This document shows positions 52,952 to 62,263 of a DNA stretch of 64,000 nt, in pieces; positions within the stretch are counted from its first letter, which is position 1, and each line of letters begins with the position of its first letter. Source of the DNA: Salibacteraceae bacterium (GTDB lineage: Bacteria; Bacteroidota; Bacteroidia; Flavobacteriales_G; Salibacteraceae); assembly GCA_018401875.1 (NCBI GenBank), contig JAGYJZ010000002.1, positions 1-64,000 on the forward strand, given 5' to 3'. A program made the translations under genes and the position numbers. The notes beneath the pieces are model-generated. The model saw only the letters and a list, made by a program, of their open reading frames with translations, searched no databases and had not been told where the DNA came from.

Positions 52952-54094
52952 TCACTTGAGGTTTCTACGCTGTTTGAAGAACCTGTAGACTGGGTTTCGA
53001 GGGTCGAGCAACTTCTTTCTGATCTTTGATTTTAATTCCGTTGCATAATCAAAATGAGATCGAATGGGAAGTGCCATTAGCGCATCAAATTCTTGACTTG
53101 TAAGGTCAAACTTCTTAACCACATAATCGTAATCGAGCTTCAACTGTTCTTCATCATAGGGCGAGTCTTTGAGCACTTCCAAAGCGGTGTCGCGGGGCAA
53201 TAATCCATTGCAGATTTCTGTTGACAAGTGTGCCCTTCGTTTATCAATACCAAACTTCTTTGGCAGAATATAGCCCTGATAAAACCTTGTAAAGACAGAT
53301 TCATGGTGTTTGCCACCGTAAGACTTCCACTTGAGTTCGGCTTGGATGATTTCTTCCACTTTCTCTTGATCAAAACCTACATAATTGAGCGGTGCGAAGG
53401 TTTTTAGCCCTCCTTTCTCCAAAACACTGATTCGTGTGCTGTCGATGGTTGGATACGTCTTTAATGTGCCATTGCCATGCTTTCTGTGAATATCCAGCAG
53501 GTTCTTCTTGTCGATCTTCAAGAATGTCCAAGCTTTTGGAATAATACTTTCTGTATTCCTGTTATAACCTCTGAGCAAATATTGGATATCATTCTCTTCC
53601 GCTGCATTATACAATGCTGCTCTTATCGCATGGTCAGTTGGCACTTCGATGTCAATAACGGAAGCACGTAGATACGCCAACTGCAGTTCCTTAAACTCAT
53701 TCCAGTCAATGACATGCGTATGCAAATCAATGTCGAGGCTAATGATGGTATTGTTGATGTTCTTGACTGCCAGTTTTGAGTTCCAGCCATTGTCAAGATG
53801 GACGGCCAAAGGACGTAAACCATATTCCTTCACAGCCAAATATGCTAAATACGAACTATCGACTCCTCCACTTAGGCCAATAACGCAATCGTATTCCTTG
53901 CCTTTTCCATTCTCCTTTATTTCAGAAATAATTGCATCCAGTTCCGTTTGTAATCCTTTCTCCGCTGATTGCTGATTATCTCGCATAGAGAGGTAATCTG
54001 TGCAATGGTTGCAGTTTCCTTCTGCATTAAATGTGATTTGTGGATCGCTCGTATCCATCACACAGCGCTTACATATTTGATACTTTTTAGCCAT
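52952..54094 (-). CDS. N-acetyl sugar amidotransferase (WbpG/PseA family)
   Basis: 380 residues. Zinc-ribbon start CKRC (Cys8, Cys11) with CNHC (Cys28, Cys31), then the PP-loop ATP pyrophosphatase motif GLSGGVDSSYLAYL (73-86). These enzymes use ATP and ammonia to turn an acetamido group on a surface sugar into an acetamidino group. Ammonia comes from the HisH/HisF pair encoded directly upstream (8-bp overlap with hisF). Acts in the cytosol on a nucleotide-linked sugar. Confidence 0.93.
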   Translation of the reverse strand: MAKKYQICKRCVMDTSDPQITFNAEGNCNHCTDYLSMRDNQQSAEKGLQTELDAIISEIKENGKGKEYDCVIGLSGGVDSSYLAYLAVKEYGLRPLAVHLDNGWNSKLAVKNINNTIISLDIDLHTHVIDWNEFKELQLAYLRASVIDIEVPTDHAIRAALYNAAEENDIQYLLRGYNRNTESIIPKAWTFLKIDKKNLLDIHRKHGNGTLKTYPTIDSTRISVLEKGGLKTFAPLNYVGFDQEKVEEIIQAELKWKSYGGKHHESVFTRFYQGYILPKKFGIDKRRAHLSTEICNGLLPRDTALEVLKDSPYDEEQLKLDYDYVVKKFDLTSQEFDALMALPIRSHFDYATELKSKIRKKLLDPRNPVYRFFKQRRNLK

Positions 54095-54854
54095 TGAATA
54101 CCTCGTTCAAATCTTCTAGTTCAGGGTAATTGATCATCACTGCATTCTTTCGACCAACAAAAACAAACATACTACCGGCAGCAAGCGCAGAAGCTCCTGC
54201 CTTGTGTCCAATAGACAGGTCATGTATTGAGTGGGCGCCACCGCAGGCGATAATTGGAATGGTCGAAATGCTTGAAACTTTTTTAATGAGTCGCTCATCA
54301 TAACCCGCGCGTGAACCATCCTTATGAATGGCGTTAATCATTATTTCACCTGCACCAAATTCTTGTGCCTTTCTTACATGGTCAGCCAAGGTTGATGCAT
54401 TCTCATGCGCTTCACCACCTGCAGAATAAAGCTTGTAATTGCCGCTCTCCTCATCCCACAAAGCATCAATAGAAACGGTAATCGCCTGACTTCCGAAGAT
54501 AGCTGCACCTTTTTCTACCAAAGCTGGATTTCGGTAAAATGCTGTGTTTATTATGACTTTTTCAGCGCCAGCATCGATCATTTTCTTAATGTGATCTAAC
54601 TCGCTGAGGCCTCCACCAACAGCAAAAGGCATGAATGCTTCATCTGAGATATGCTTGACAAACTCTGGGTCGATCGTTCTATTTTCTTTCGAAGCTTGGA
54701 TGTCCAAGAAAATCAATTCATCGGCTTCTGCATCGTTAAAAATCTTGACCGCATTTATCGGGTCGCCTAAATAGCGTGGATCAGCAAAATTTACAGTCTT
54801 CACTAAACCACCATTATGCAGCAGGAGACATGGTATTACACGTGGTCTAAACAT
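54087..54854 (-). CDS. HisF-like ammonia-channel subunit of sugar amidination (not histidine synthesis)
   Basis: 255 residues, TIM barrel of the HisF family. At the position of catalytic Asp11 of true HisF (IACLD) it has Leu11 (VIPCLLLHNGG), while Asp130 in SIDALW is kept; the phosphate sites VGGGLSELDHIKKM and IACGGAHS remain. Loss of Asp11 removes the cyclase chemistry, so this copy presumably only channels ammonia from HisH to the WbpG-type enzyme. Overlaps hisH and the amidotransferase by 8 bp each, giving one translational unit. Confidence 0.92.
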   Translation of the reverse strand: MFRPRVIPCLLLHNGGLVKTVNFADPRYLGDPINAVKIFNDAEADELIFLDIQASKENRTIDPEFVKHISDEAFMPFAVGGGLSELDHIKKMIDAGAEKVIINTAFYRNPALVEKGAAIFGSQAITVSIDALWDEESGNYKLYSAGGEAHENASTLADHVRKAQEFGAGEIMINAIHKDGSRAGYDERLIKKVSSISTIPIIACGGAHSIHDLSIGHKAGASALAAGSMFVFVGRKNAVMINYPELEDLNEVFNG

Positions 54855-55458
54855 GGATGGAAGCGAAGTTTTTGAGCAGTTTCAGTCCTTGTTGATGACT
54901 TTTCTCAGGATGAAATTGGACACCTATGATGTTATCTTTGATGACCGAACTGGTAAAGCGAGTTCCATATTCAGTTTCTGTAAGAACGTTTTCTCGCTGG
55001 GTTGATTCAACGTAGTATGAATGCACAAAGTAAAACTGCTTTTCAGCCGCGATACCATCAAAAATTGGGTGTTCCAACTTTCGATCGATGGTGTTCCAAC
55101 CAATATGAGGAACTTTAAGGTGACCGAGATCTGGGAATTTTTTGGTTTGAGCATCAATCAGCGACAACCCTTCAGCATCGCCTTCTTCACTAAACTTAGA
55201 CAGCAATTGCATGCCTAAACAAATTCCTAGAAAGGGTTTCCTTTTGTCCAAAGTGAGTTCTTTGATCAACTTCACCAAACCCAATTTCTCCAGCTCATTC
55301 ATTCCGTTCTTAAAATGTCCAACTCCTGGTAAAAGAATCTTATCTGCGCTAGCTATTTCATTGTGATCGCTGGTTACAATGCAGGGTTCATCAATCCGCT
55401 TAAAGGCCTTTTCAACAGACCTAAGATTACCCATTTTGTAATTAATTATTGCGATCAT
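54847..55458 (-). CDS. HisH-type glutaminase subunit of the sugar-amidination trio
   Basis: 203 residues, class I glutamine amidotransferase. Nucleophile Cys80 in FLGICLGMQLL, His183 and Glu185 in GVQFHPEKS, and the oxyanion region GVGHF. Releases ammonia from glutamine for the partner HisF-like subunit. Placed first in a three-gene operon with the HisF-like and WbpG-type proteins, so it serves surface-sugar modification rather than histidine synthesis, although a bona fide histidine role cannot be excluded by this gene alone. Confidence 0.93.
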   Translation of the reverse strand: MIAIINYKMGNLRSVEKAFKRIDEPCIVTSDHNEIASADKILLPGVGHFKNGMNELEKLGLVKLIKELTLDKRKPFLGICLGMQLLSKFSEEGDAEGLSLIDAQTKKFPDLGHLKVPHIGWNTIDRKLEHPIFDGIAAEKQFYFVHSYYVESTQRENVLTETEYGTRFTSSVIKDNIIGVQFHPEKSHQQGLKLLKNFASIHV

Positions 55459-55560
55459 TCAGACGTTCTTTCGTTGAAGGTTCGAAAATGATAAAAGATA
55501 AGAAGAGTGACGAAGTTTATTTTCGAAATTGTTGTATATGCTTGATGCTTATCTCATTAC

Positions 55561-55582
55561 AAACAACTACAAATAGTTGTTT
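55561..55582. terminator. Nine-bp hairpin between the T9SS propeller gene and hisH
   Basis: AAACAACTA and TAGTTGTTT are perfect complements with a four-base loop; the right arm ends in a T-run (five Ts) in the plus direction and TTTGT in the minus direction. It is positioned to end the minus-strand transcript of the 55715-56791 gene before hisH. The rest of the 256-bp gap is AT-rich with no other feature seen. Confidence 0.45.
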
Positions 55583-55714
55583 TTCAACATCTTGAATATT
55601 GAATTTTCTTTATTTATCAATGCGCTTCGAGAAAATAACTTAAGCCTGTCAGCGACATAATTAATGATTACCGATCGCACAATAAGTGAAGATACATGAT
55701 GAGAAAAGTTACAA

Positions 55715-56791
55715 CTACATTTTAATTATCTTTCTTGACAACACCTCACCAGAGTCATTCTGTATATTTAAAAAATAAGTTCCCGATTCCCAAATAGACG
55801 TGTCAATTTCTTCGGTGAGACCACAATTACTGCGTCTCAAAACAACTCTGCCCTGCAAATCAAGTACGGAAATCGTGTGCATCGGAAGTTTTGAGCTAAT
55901 ACTTAGCGCTTCGAATGAAGGATTTGGGAAGATTCTATAATCATCAACTTCAACGTTTTCAACGACCGTAGGTACCCCAATACCTGTGTCAGGATTGCAA
56001 ATTCCCGCTAAAATCGCTCCGTTATAGGAGTGTAGCATTTCTAAGGAAGTCCCATCTAAATTTATTTTAAATACTTGATTATTAGAAATGAAGTATAATT
56101 CCTCTAGACTAAGGTTTAGAGACAAAGCCCCTGGTTGTCCCGTTGTACTAACAATTGTTTGAAAATCGCTGCCATCATAATTTATCCGATTGATGGTATT
56201 CGATGATCTATTGGCAAAGTAAATATGTTCTTTTGAAAAGTCCAATTGCAGATCAAATAAGCTTTCGCCATTATCATAAATTGTGGTTACGTTATTAGCA
56301 AGAGAATCAGTCATGTAGATCGCACCGCCTGTGAAGTCGGTCCAAAAAACGTGACCAGTAGTTTCATCAACGTCCAAACCTTGAACAGTTCCAGCACCCA
56401 AAACGAATGTGTCCAAATTACTACCGTCTAGCTCACAAACTTTAATCATATCGTCTCCAGTTTCAGTGAAATATATTCGTCCAGAGCCACTTAATTCAAC
56501 AATATTGAGTTCAGTAGAAACAGATAAAACAGAAGTAACATTCTGTCCATTTAGATCTGATCGTTTCAAAACACCATCCCCTCCTGTCCAATAAAGATTG
56601 GTGTTATCATTATCAAATCTCAGTCGCCTCAGCGCTGTTTGTCCTAGCACCAAAGTATCAACATTTGCCCCAGTATTGTCCGAGGTAAGAATCGCTCCAA
56701 GTGCCCTATCTGCCCAAAATATATTGCTCTGTGCAATATTGGCATTTTGAAATAATAAAATTGCGAAAATGAACAAAACTTGATCCTTCAT
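55715..56791 (-). CDS. Secreted YWTD-type (LDLR class B-like) propeller protein with T9SS sorting domain
   Basis: 358 residues. Signal peptide (KDQVLFIFAILLFQNANIAQ), then about six repeats with the YWTD-like pattern: NIFWADRALGAILTSD, NLYWTGGDGVLKRSDLNGQN, RIYFTETGDDMIKVCELDGSNLD, HVFWTDFTGGAIYMTD, HIYFANRSSNTINRINYDGSDFQT and ELYFISNNQVFKINLDGTSL, i.e. a six-bladed propeller. The last 75 residues are a T9SS type A domain (YRIFPNPSFEALSI .. GTYFLNIQ). Predicted extracellular or surface protein; possibly independent of the surrounding glycan operons. It lies 45 bp after the methyltransferase gene. Confidence 0.9.
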   Translation of the reverse strand: MKDQVLFIFAILLFQNANIAQSNIFWADRALGAILTSDNTGANVDTLVLGQTALRRLRFDNDNTNLYWTGGDGVLKRSDLNGQNVTSVLSVSTELNIVELSGSGRIYFTETGDDMIKVCELDGSNLDTFVLGAGTVQGLDVDETTGHVFWTDFTGGAIYMTDSLANNVTTIYDNGESLFDLQLDFSKEHIYFANRSSNTINRINYDGSDFQTIVSTTGQPGALSLNLSLEELYFISNNQVFKINLDGTSLEMLHSYNGAILAGICNPDTGIGVPTVVENVEVDDYRIFPNPSFEALSISSKLPMHTISVLDLQGRVVLRRSNCGLTEEIDTSIWESGTYFLNIQNDSGEVLSRKIIKM

Positions 56792-56836
56792 ATTGTAATG
56801 GTATATGTGTCGAAAGCAACTATTTAACTTGTCAAG

Positions 56837-57889
56837 CTAACATTTTGATTGTTTTTTTGAGCCTAATGCGGATCTCATTAATTTAAAAAGATTAGATAAT
56901 CTTTTGTTTAACATTTTTAAAATCCCAAAAGGAGAAATGAGATAAAATGTTCTAAATCTTTCTTGATTTCTTAAATACTTCAATGTTTCGAAGTAGTCAT
57001 TTTTGATAGACTGGCTGCATGATTCCTTCTTGAAAATCGATCTAATTTTCTCGTCTCCGTATAACAATTTGAATCCATGCAAACAAAAAATATTAGATAG
57101 CGTATTCAACGAAAAATGAAACGTGTGAGCATTTTGAAAATATTTGAGTAAGTTTTTCTCGTAATTTAAATGTATTGACTTTATACCTGGAACTTCAATG
57201 TAAACAATTGTATTTTCATGACAGATTGCACTTATCATTTCAATTTCACTGTTAGTATCTAAAACGTGCTCCATTACGTGAGAATAAATAATCAAATCAG
57301 GTTTGTGATCCAATTTATAATCAGCAAGCGTGCCGACTTCGATGTCTAGACCATACTTGTCTTTGCCATATTTCACATACTCTTCACCCAGGTCAAAACC
57401 TTTAACGCGCATTCCCTTTTGTCTGAATGCCTCCAAAATACCGCCTGCACCGCAACCTATCTCAAGTACTAATTTGTCTCTATCCAAAAAGATTTCATGA
57501 CTTTCAAGAAGTTTCGCAATTCTTCTGCCATGTTCAACCTCTCTTATGAAAAATGTTTCATTTGCGTGCTCTAACCCACCATACAATTTTCGATATTCTA
57601 CATTGTAGAACGTGTTATATGATTCTTGATTCATTCTTGGGCTTGTAAATACAAAGCCACATTCTCTGCAAATTTTCACATTGTAGAATAATCCATACCT
57701 GTCTTTTTCACTCAGCACATCATTGCTGCTGCTGCCGCAAACTGCGCAATCTACAACCTCAAATTGATATATGCCCGTTTTCACCTTTTTGTCTACCTCA
57801 ACCTTCATGAGTTTTTGAAGTGGATTCAACTTTAATTCGGCAATTCCATCATTTTTAAATCTTCTGAACAAAACCTCTGATTGACTCAT
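56837..57889 (-). CDS. Class I SAM-dependent methyltransferase with N-terminal zinc finger
   Basis: 350 residues. A four-Cys zinc finger (Cys48, Cys51, Cys74, Cys77: CAVC .. CREC) precedes a Methyltransf_23 domain with the SAM motif VLEIGCGAGGILEAF (141-155) and FDLGEEYVKYG, then IIYSHVMEHVLD. This architecture is typical of sugar C-methyltransferases or O-methyltransferases in glycan loci. Last gene of the operon, one base after the flippase stop. AT-rich like the flippase. Substrate unknown. Confidence 0.88.
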   Translation of the reverse strand: MSQSEVLFRRFKNDGIAELKLNPLQKLMKVEVDKKVKTGIYQFEVVDCAVCGSSSNDVLSEKDRYGLFYNVKICRECGFVFTSPRMNQESYNTFYNVEYRKLYGGLEHANETFFIREVEHGRRIAKLLESHEIFLDRDKLVLEIGCGAGGILEAFRQKGMRVKGFDLGEEYVKYGKDKYGLDIEVGTLADYKLDHKPDLIIYSHVMEHVLDTNSEIEMISAICHENTIVYIEVPGIKSIHLNYEKNLLKYFQNAHTFHFSLNTLSNIFCLHGFKLLYGDEKIRSIFKKESCSQSIKNDYFETLKYLRNQERFRTFYLISPFGILKMLNKRLSNLFKLMRSALGSKKQSKC

Positions 57890-57890
57890 T

Positions 57891-59372
57891 TTAACGCTTT
57901 TTAATCAAGTATTTAATATCCAGAACAGCTTTATTGAAATCGCTTGAAACTCTTAATGTGTAATAGCCTAAAAACAATATCACCGATAAAATAGCAGATC
58001 TGAAAAGTATATTTAACAACCCAACATCATTTAGGCGGGGCAGCACGTATGAAATTCCAATTGAAAATAAAATTACAACAACTACCTTAAGATTGTCAAC
58101 TGTGAATCCAGATAATTGTTCCTTTATTTCCAAGTATTTATATTTAACTATGTTGAAAAGAAGTTTGGCCACAAATCCCCCCAATGCCGCACCATAAACA
58201 CCAAAACTCGGAATTAGAAGAAAGTTGAAAACGACTATTAGAACTAGCAATATAACTGAGGAATAGGTGTTAAATGTGTAGTGTTTAGACATTAGTATAA
58301 TGTCACCATTCAAGCCAAAAGCCAAATCAACGATTGCTGATGCTGAAAAGATTAGAATCAAATAAATACCAGACCGATAATCCTTATCTATAAGCTGTAA
58401 AACATCTTCAACACTCCCCCACAACAGGACAAAAATGGCTCCCGAGAGCATAAGATTCAGAAGACAACTCCTCCTGTACAAAACTTCAAGTCCCTTCATA
58501 TCCTTGCGTTTCCACAAAGGAGAAATCATTGGTATGAGAATTCGACCTAAGGACGAAGAGGGGATTGAAACGATCGTGCTTATGTAACTGGCCACCGTGT
58601 ATATAGCAAGAGTCTTGAGGTCTATCAGAAATCCGATGATAATTTTGTCGATGTTGACAATAAGTACAGCACTCACATCATCTAAAATTGAAAAAAAACC
58701 ATACCTCATTATTGGTATTAATACTCGAATCTTATAGAAATATTTATCGACTCCTAACTTCAATTGACCAATTCCAGTCAAATATAAAACAGTGATTAGG
58801 ATTAATATCAAATTGCATGAAAAGTAAAGGTAAATAAATGCATAGAAGCCTACTACATTTTTATAATATAGAATAACGCATAGCAGCCAAAGCAATTTAA
58901 GGACTATGTTATTTAAAAACCCTGTTAAACTAGTTTTATAAAGCGCTTTCAAATAACTATCAAAAACTTTAAAATAAAGTGAGAAGAAACTCACAATTGG
59001 TATAGCGAAGATGAAATCCTGAACTTGCAGAGACTCTTGTGTTGTCGGAATTATATAATCATGAAAAACAAAAAAAATTATAGAAACGACAATAAACCCC
59101 GCTGCAGGAAGCGCCAGCAAAAGCGTAACGAAGTAATGATGTTTACTATCCGAAGTTCTGAAAAAAGGAAAATATTTAACAGCTACACGTTGCACCCCAA
59201 ACGTTGAAAACTGAGTATATACAGCTCCTAATGAGGTTATTAATCTAGTTAAACCAAACTCTTCTTGAGATAGAAAGATTGGAAATAAGATCGCAATATT
59301 TAAGTAGCCAATAACCTGACCTATATAATTAAAGACTGAATTTAAAAAGGCTTGTCTTTTAACTATTCCCAC
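57891..59372 (-). CDS. Wzx-type polysaccharide flippase (MATE/PST superfamily)
   Basis: 493 residues with about 12-14 membrane helices. The opening VKRQAFLNSVFNYIGQVIGYLNIAILFPIFLSQEEFGLTRLI is the Polysacc_synt start, and the repeated halves with polar turns (SIPSSSLGRILIPMISPLWKRKDMKG) fit the O-antigen flippase family. Moves a lipid-linked glycan unit across the inner membrane. Flanked by the aminotransferase (5 bp) and methyltransferase (1 bp) genes. AT-rich, as usual for O-antigen-type flippases. Confidence 0.9.
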   Translation of the reverse strand: MGIVKRQAFLNSVFNYIGQVIGYLNIAILFPIFLSQEEFGLTRLITSLGAVYTQFSTFGVQRVAVKYFPFFRTSDSKHHYFVTLLLALPAAGFIVVSIIFFVFHDYIIPTTQESLQVQDFIFAIPIVSFFSLYFKVFDSYLKALYKTSLTGFLNNIVLKLLWLLCVILYYKNVVGFYAFIYLYFSCNLILILITVLYLTGIGQLKLGVDKYFYKIRVLIPIMRYGFFSILDDVSAVLIVNIDKIIIGFLIDLKTLAIYTVASYISTIVSIPSSSLGRILIPMISPLWKRKDMKGLEVLYRRSCLLNLMLSGAIFVLLWGSVEDVLQLIDKDYRSGIYLILIFSASAIVDLAFGLNGDIILMSKHYTFNTYSSVILLVLIVVFNFLLIPSFGVYGAALGGFVAKLLFNIVKYKYLEIKEQLSGFTVDNLKVVVVILFSIGISYVLPRLNDVGLLNILFRSAILSVILFLGYYTLRVSSDFNKAVLDIKYLIKKR

Positions 59373-59377
59373 GCGAT

Positions 59378-60802
59378 CTAATTATTTATTTTCAATGCCT
59401 TAAACTCTTCAAATGCCTTCACTACCCTAGAAAAATCAACTTGAGCAATAGTTGGTAAATTGAACCCCATTGCTGAAAGATCTTTACTGTTTTTATTGGA
59501 GAGCGCATATCGGCTGTAAATGGGCATTTCGCTCAATGGGTAGAAAAAAGGTCTTACATCTATTCCGTTATTTCTAAGACAACCAAAAAGCTCATCGCGA
59601 TCCACTCCTTGCGCCAAAAGTGCAACAAGCCACGTTACACGTTTGCGCTCCATGAAACGTTCTTGCCACTTCAGAAAGGTAAATTGCTTAAGGGCTTCAA
59701 CATACTTTTCTTCAATGGCATCCCGATCGTTCAAAATTTGGTCAATGCGCTCCAATTGAGCACAACCGATCGCGGCTTGCAGATTGGTCATTCGATAATT
59801 GAATCCAACATGATCGTGCCAGTAGCGTTTCTCTTTGCTCATTCCATGGTCACGCAATACTCGCATGCGATCGTTCAAATCATCATTGCTCGTGAGAACC
59901 ATTCCCCCTTCACCCGTTGTTATAATTTTATTTCCAAAAAAGGAAAACGTGGCCGCATCACCAAAACTTCCGACTTTTTGCCCGCGATACTCTGCGCCAT
60001 GTGCTTCAGCAGCATCTTCAATTACGAATAATTTATGGTCCTTGGCGATTTTCATTATCGCATCCATATCGCACGGCTGGCCATAGACGTGAACAGGAAT
60101 AATGGCTTTTGTTTTATCAGAAACCGCAGCTTTAATAGCGAATGGAGAAATGCACCATGAATGCTCATCTACATCAACGATAACGGGTGTGGCACCGGCA
60201 TGCAACACCGCATTTATGGTAGCCGCAAAGGTCAAATCAGGCACAATAACTTCATCACCTTCGCCAATGCCCATCGCTACGAGCGCCAAATGTATCGCCA
60301 CTGTGCCGTTAGAGACTGCAATCCCATGCTTGGCACCACAATACTCTGAAAAGTCTTTCTCAAAACGATTGATGTACGCCCCTGCACTCGAAATCCAAGT
60401 AGAAAGAAATGCATCGCTCAAATACTTGAATTCGTTGCCGTTGAGTTTTGGTTCGGCCACGGGCATCATTTTCACATGATGATCGTAACGGAAATAATTT
60501 ACCAGTTTACCTTCTGCGTTGAGGATGGGCACAACGCGCACTTTGGTGTCTGTTTTCCGCAAAACCTCTTCAAATCGTTCGTCTTCAGTAGCAAAAACAA
60601 ATGAAGGGTTGATGTCGTCTTTACTCAATGGTTGTTCCAACGACCTTCCATTCAACAGCATTCTTCTGAAATCACCATCGGTAATCACCCCGCACACTTT
60701 CTGCTCTTCATCCACAATAAAAGCTGTGCCAATAGGCTCTTCATTTATAGCTTCCAACAGCCCTCGCATTGAAGCATCATATCGGCAAATCGACTTATCC
60801 AT
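59378..60802 (-). CDS. DegT-family sugar aminotransferase fused to an N-terminal CBS pair
   Basis: 474 residues. Residues 1-115 form two CBS repeats (IGTAFIVDEEQKVCGVITDGDFRR; VRVVPILNAEGKLVNYFRY), here fused to a DegT/DnrJ/EryC1/StrS aminotransferase (about 118-470) with VSNGTVAIHLAL, VVIEDAAEAHGA-like IEDAAEAHGA, and the PLP-binding Lys292 in FSFFGNKIITTGEGGM, the perosamine-synthase-type pocket. Aminates C4 of a keto-sugar nucleotide, using glutamate. CBS pairs elsewhere sense adenine nucleotides, so the fusion may couple sugar amination to energy state. Overlaps the epimerase gene by 8 bp. Confidence 0.9.
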   Translation of the reverse strand: MDKSICRYDASMRGLLEAINEEPIGTAFIVDEEQKVCGVITDGDFRRMLLNGRSLEQPLSKDDINPSFVFATEDERFEEVLRKTDTKVRVVPILNAEGKLVNYFRYDHHVKMMPVAEPKLNGNEFKYLSDAFLSTWISSAGAYINRFEKDFSEYCGAKHGIAVSNGTVAIHLALVAMGIGEGDEVIVPDLTFAATINAVLHAGATPVIVDVDEHSWCISPFAIKAAVSDKTKAIIPVHVYGQPCDMDAIMKIAKDHKLFVIEDAAEAHGAEYRGQKVGSFGDAATFSFFGNKIITTGEGGMVLTSNDDLNDRMRVLRDHGMSKEKRYWHDHVGFNYRMTNLQAAIGCAQLERIDQILNDRDAIEEKYVEALKQFTFLKWQERFMERKRVTWLVALLAQGVDRDELFGCLRNNGIDVRPFFYPLSEMPIYSRYALSNKNSKDLSAMGFNLPTIAQVDFSRVVKAFEEFKALKINN

Positions 60803-61652
60803 GCACTAATCTATTCGTGGTTTCAAAACTACTCTGTAATTGATCTTCTTCAGCATAAACTTCTAGGGTTATAGTCTTGTTCGAAAAGTTAAACCTTGAG
60901 AGTTCATTGAACAAGCTGCTCGACTTACTAAACGGGCTATTGGTATCTGCCAGTCCATTATTATCACTAATGTGAACGTAATCAGTTAAGGGCAAAAATC
61001 GGCTTAGTTCCTCGTGAAAATTCAGGTTAAGTGTATGGCAACTCACTTTTAAATGAGCTACATCAATCAACGGCTTATACATTGGCATCCCTTCAAGCAA
61101 TGAAAGGCCGTCAGATGATGTCATAAAAAACGGATTATAGCGGCCGTAATTCTCATAATTACGAGACGAAATCACATTATTCTCAATATACAAATCAACC
61201 TCAGGAAACTCAGCAGCAATGAGCAATGCATTGGTTTTGAAATGTTCGGAAGCCTCCAATTCATCAAACATCTTGCGCTTCTGGACAGATTTACCTATTT
61301 CAAGCACTGGAATGTCAATCAAAAACCCCGCGTGAAAAGCGTACTTTTTACTTCCTAACTTTTTACTCAATTCAAGTGCGGCCCATACTTGTGATATACT
61401 TAATGCCGAAACCTCAGCATCCAATGAAGCGAGATTTAGTACAAAATCCTTATCGGGCGGAGGAAAATAATTATGGCACAAATAATTCAAACTATACTTA
61501 GCTTGTAACTCCAGTAAATCTTCTTCTAAGTGTATATAAGGCTGAGTGCCACCGCTTAACTCAATGTTTCGATAACCCAGTTGCGCCAGTTTTCGCACTG
61601 AAACGCCAATTTTTTCGGTTTGAATACATGAAGACGAAACGTAGATCATCAC
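60795..61652 (-). CDS. TIM-barrel sugar isomerase/epimerase
   Basis: 285 residues. AP_endonuc_2-type barrel: VSSSCIQTEKIGVSVRKLAQLGYRNIELSGG, the metal and catalytic pattern with YAFHAGFL, DLYIENNVI, IDVAHLKVSCHTL and DYVHISDNNGL. Such enzymes isomerise or epimerise sugar phosphates or related sugars. It sits inside the nonulosonic-acid operon between the aminotransferase and NeuD-like genes (8- and 4-bp overlaps). In that pathway a hydrolysing epimerase normally provides the six-carbon sugar; whether this barrel supplies it is unproven. Confidence 0.85.
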   Translation of the reverse strand: MMIYVSSSCIQTEKIGVSVRKLAQLGYRNIELSGGTQPYIHLEEDLLELQAKYSLNYLCHNYFPPPDKDFVLNLASLDAEVSALSISQVWAALELSKKLGSKKYAFHAGFLIDIPVLEIGKSVQKRKMFDELEASEHFKTNALLIAAEFPEVDLYIENNVISSRNYENYGRYNPFFMTSSDGLSLLEGMPMYKPLIDVAHLKVSCHTLNLNFHEELSRFLPLTDYVHISDNNGLADTNSPFSKSSSLFNELSRFNFSNKTITLEVYAEEDQLQSSFETTNRLVHG

Positions 61653-62263
61653 TTCATTTTTTTTGCTGGATTGCCGATGTATGTTCCCGGTTCTGAGATA
61701 TCTTTAATCACCACCGCTCCTGCTCCGATATTAACTTTACTGGCAATTGAAATTTTATCTCTGACCACCGCTCCTGCTCCGATGAAACACTCGTCTCCGA
61801 TGCGCACACGACCACAAATTAGTGCGCCTACGCTAATATGACAATGATTACCAATTACTGACTCATGCTCGATGATGGCGCCTGCATTGATAATGTTATT
61901 CATTCCCAAGCGCACCAAAGCACTGAGGTAGCTCTTAGCGAAGAATATATTGCTTTGTTCGTATTGAACTGAAGGCTCGATGATGGCCGAAGGATGGACA
62001 ATTGCGGTCCCAAGAACACGAGAGCGATACTGTTCAAAAAACAGCTTCCGGTGCTCATTGCTTCCTATTGCCAATACGAGACTGTGTTTGTTTGACACTT
62101 CGGGGAAAACTCCCTTTAGAGGAACACCTAAAATATTTTCGTGATAGTGCGGATTATAGCTTTCATCATAAACGCCATCAACACTGTAACCAAGTTGCTG
62201 CAATAATTGAATAATCGGTCGCGAATGACCTCCGGCACCGATGATGTTTACTGATTTAGACAT
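61649..62263 (-). CDS. NeuD/PglD-type sugar acetyltransferase (left-handed beta-helix)
   Basis: 204 residues. N-terminal Rossmann part with VNIIGAGGHSRPIIQLL (the usual PglD start), GVYDESYNPHY, LVLAIGSNEHRKLF; then a left-handed parallel beta-helix with hexapeptide repeats (IGNHCHISVGALICGRVRIGDECFIGAGAVVRDKISIASKVNIGAGAVV). The His used for catalysis is in the segment IEHESVIGNHCH. Acetylates the C4 amine of a UDP-sugar or a sialic-type sugar. Overlaps neuB by 8 bp and the epimerase gene by 4 bp. Confidence 0.92.
   Translation of the reverse strand: MSKSVNIIGAGGHSRPIIQLLQQLGYSVDGVYDESYNPHYHENILGVPLKGVFPEVSNKHSLVLAIGSNEHRKLFFEQYRSRVLGTAIVHPSAIIEPSVQYEQSNIFFAKSYLSALVRLGMNNIINAGAIIEHESVIGNHCHISVGALICGRVRIGDECFIGAGAVVRDKISIASKVNIGAGAVVIKDISEPGTYIGNPAKKMK

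Noticed and set aside
54847-55458. hisH and hisF as histidine-biosynthesis genes
   Set aside because: No other his gene is present, the HisF-like protein lacks Asp11, and a WbpG-type sugar amidotransferase overlaps them.
55459-55714. Small RNA or tRNA in the 256-bp gap
   Set aside because: No tRNA cloverleaf or other RNA structure was recognised beyond one AT-rich hairpin at 55561-55582.
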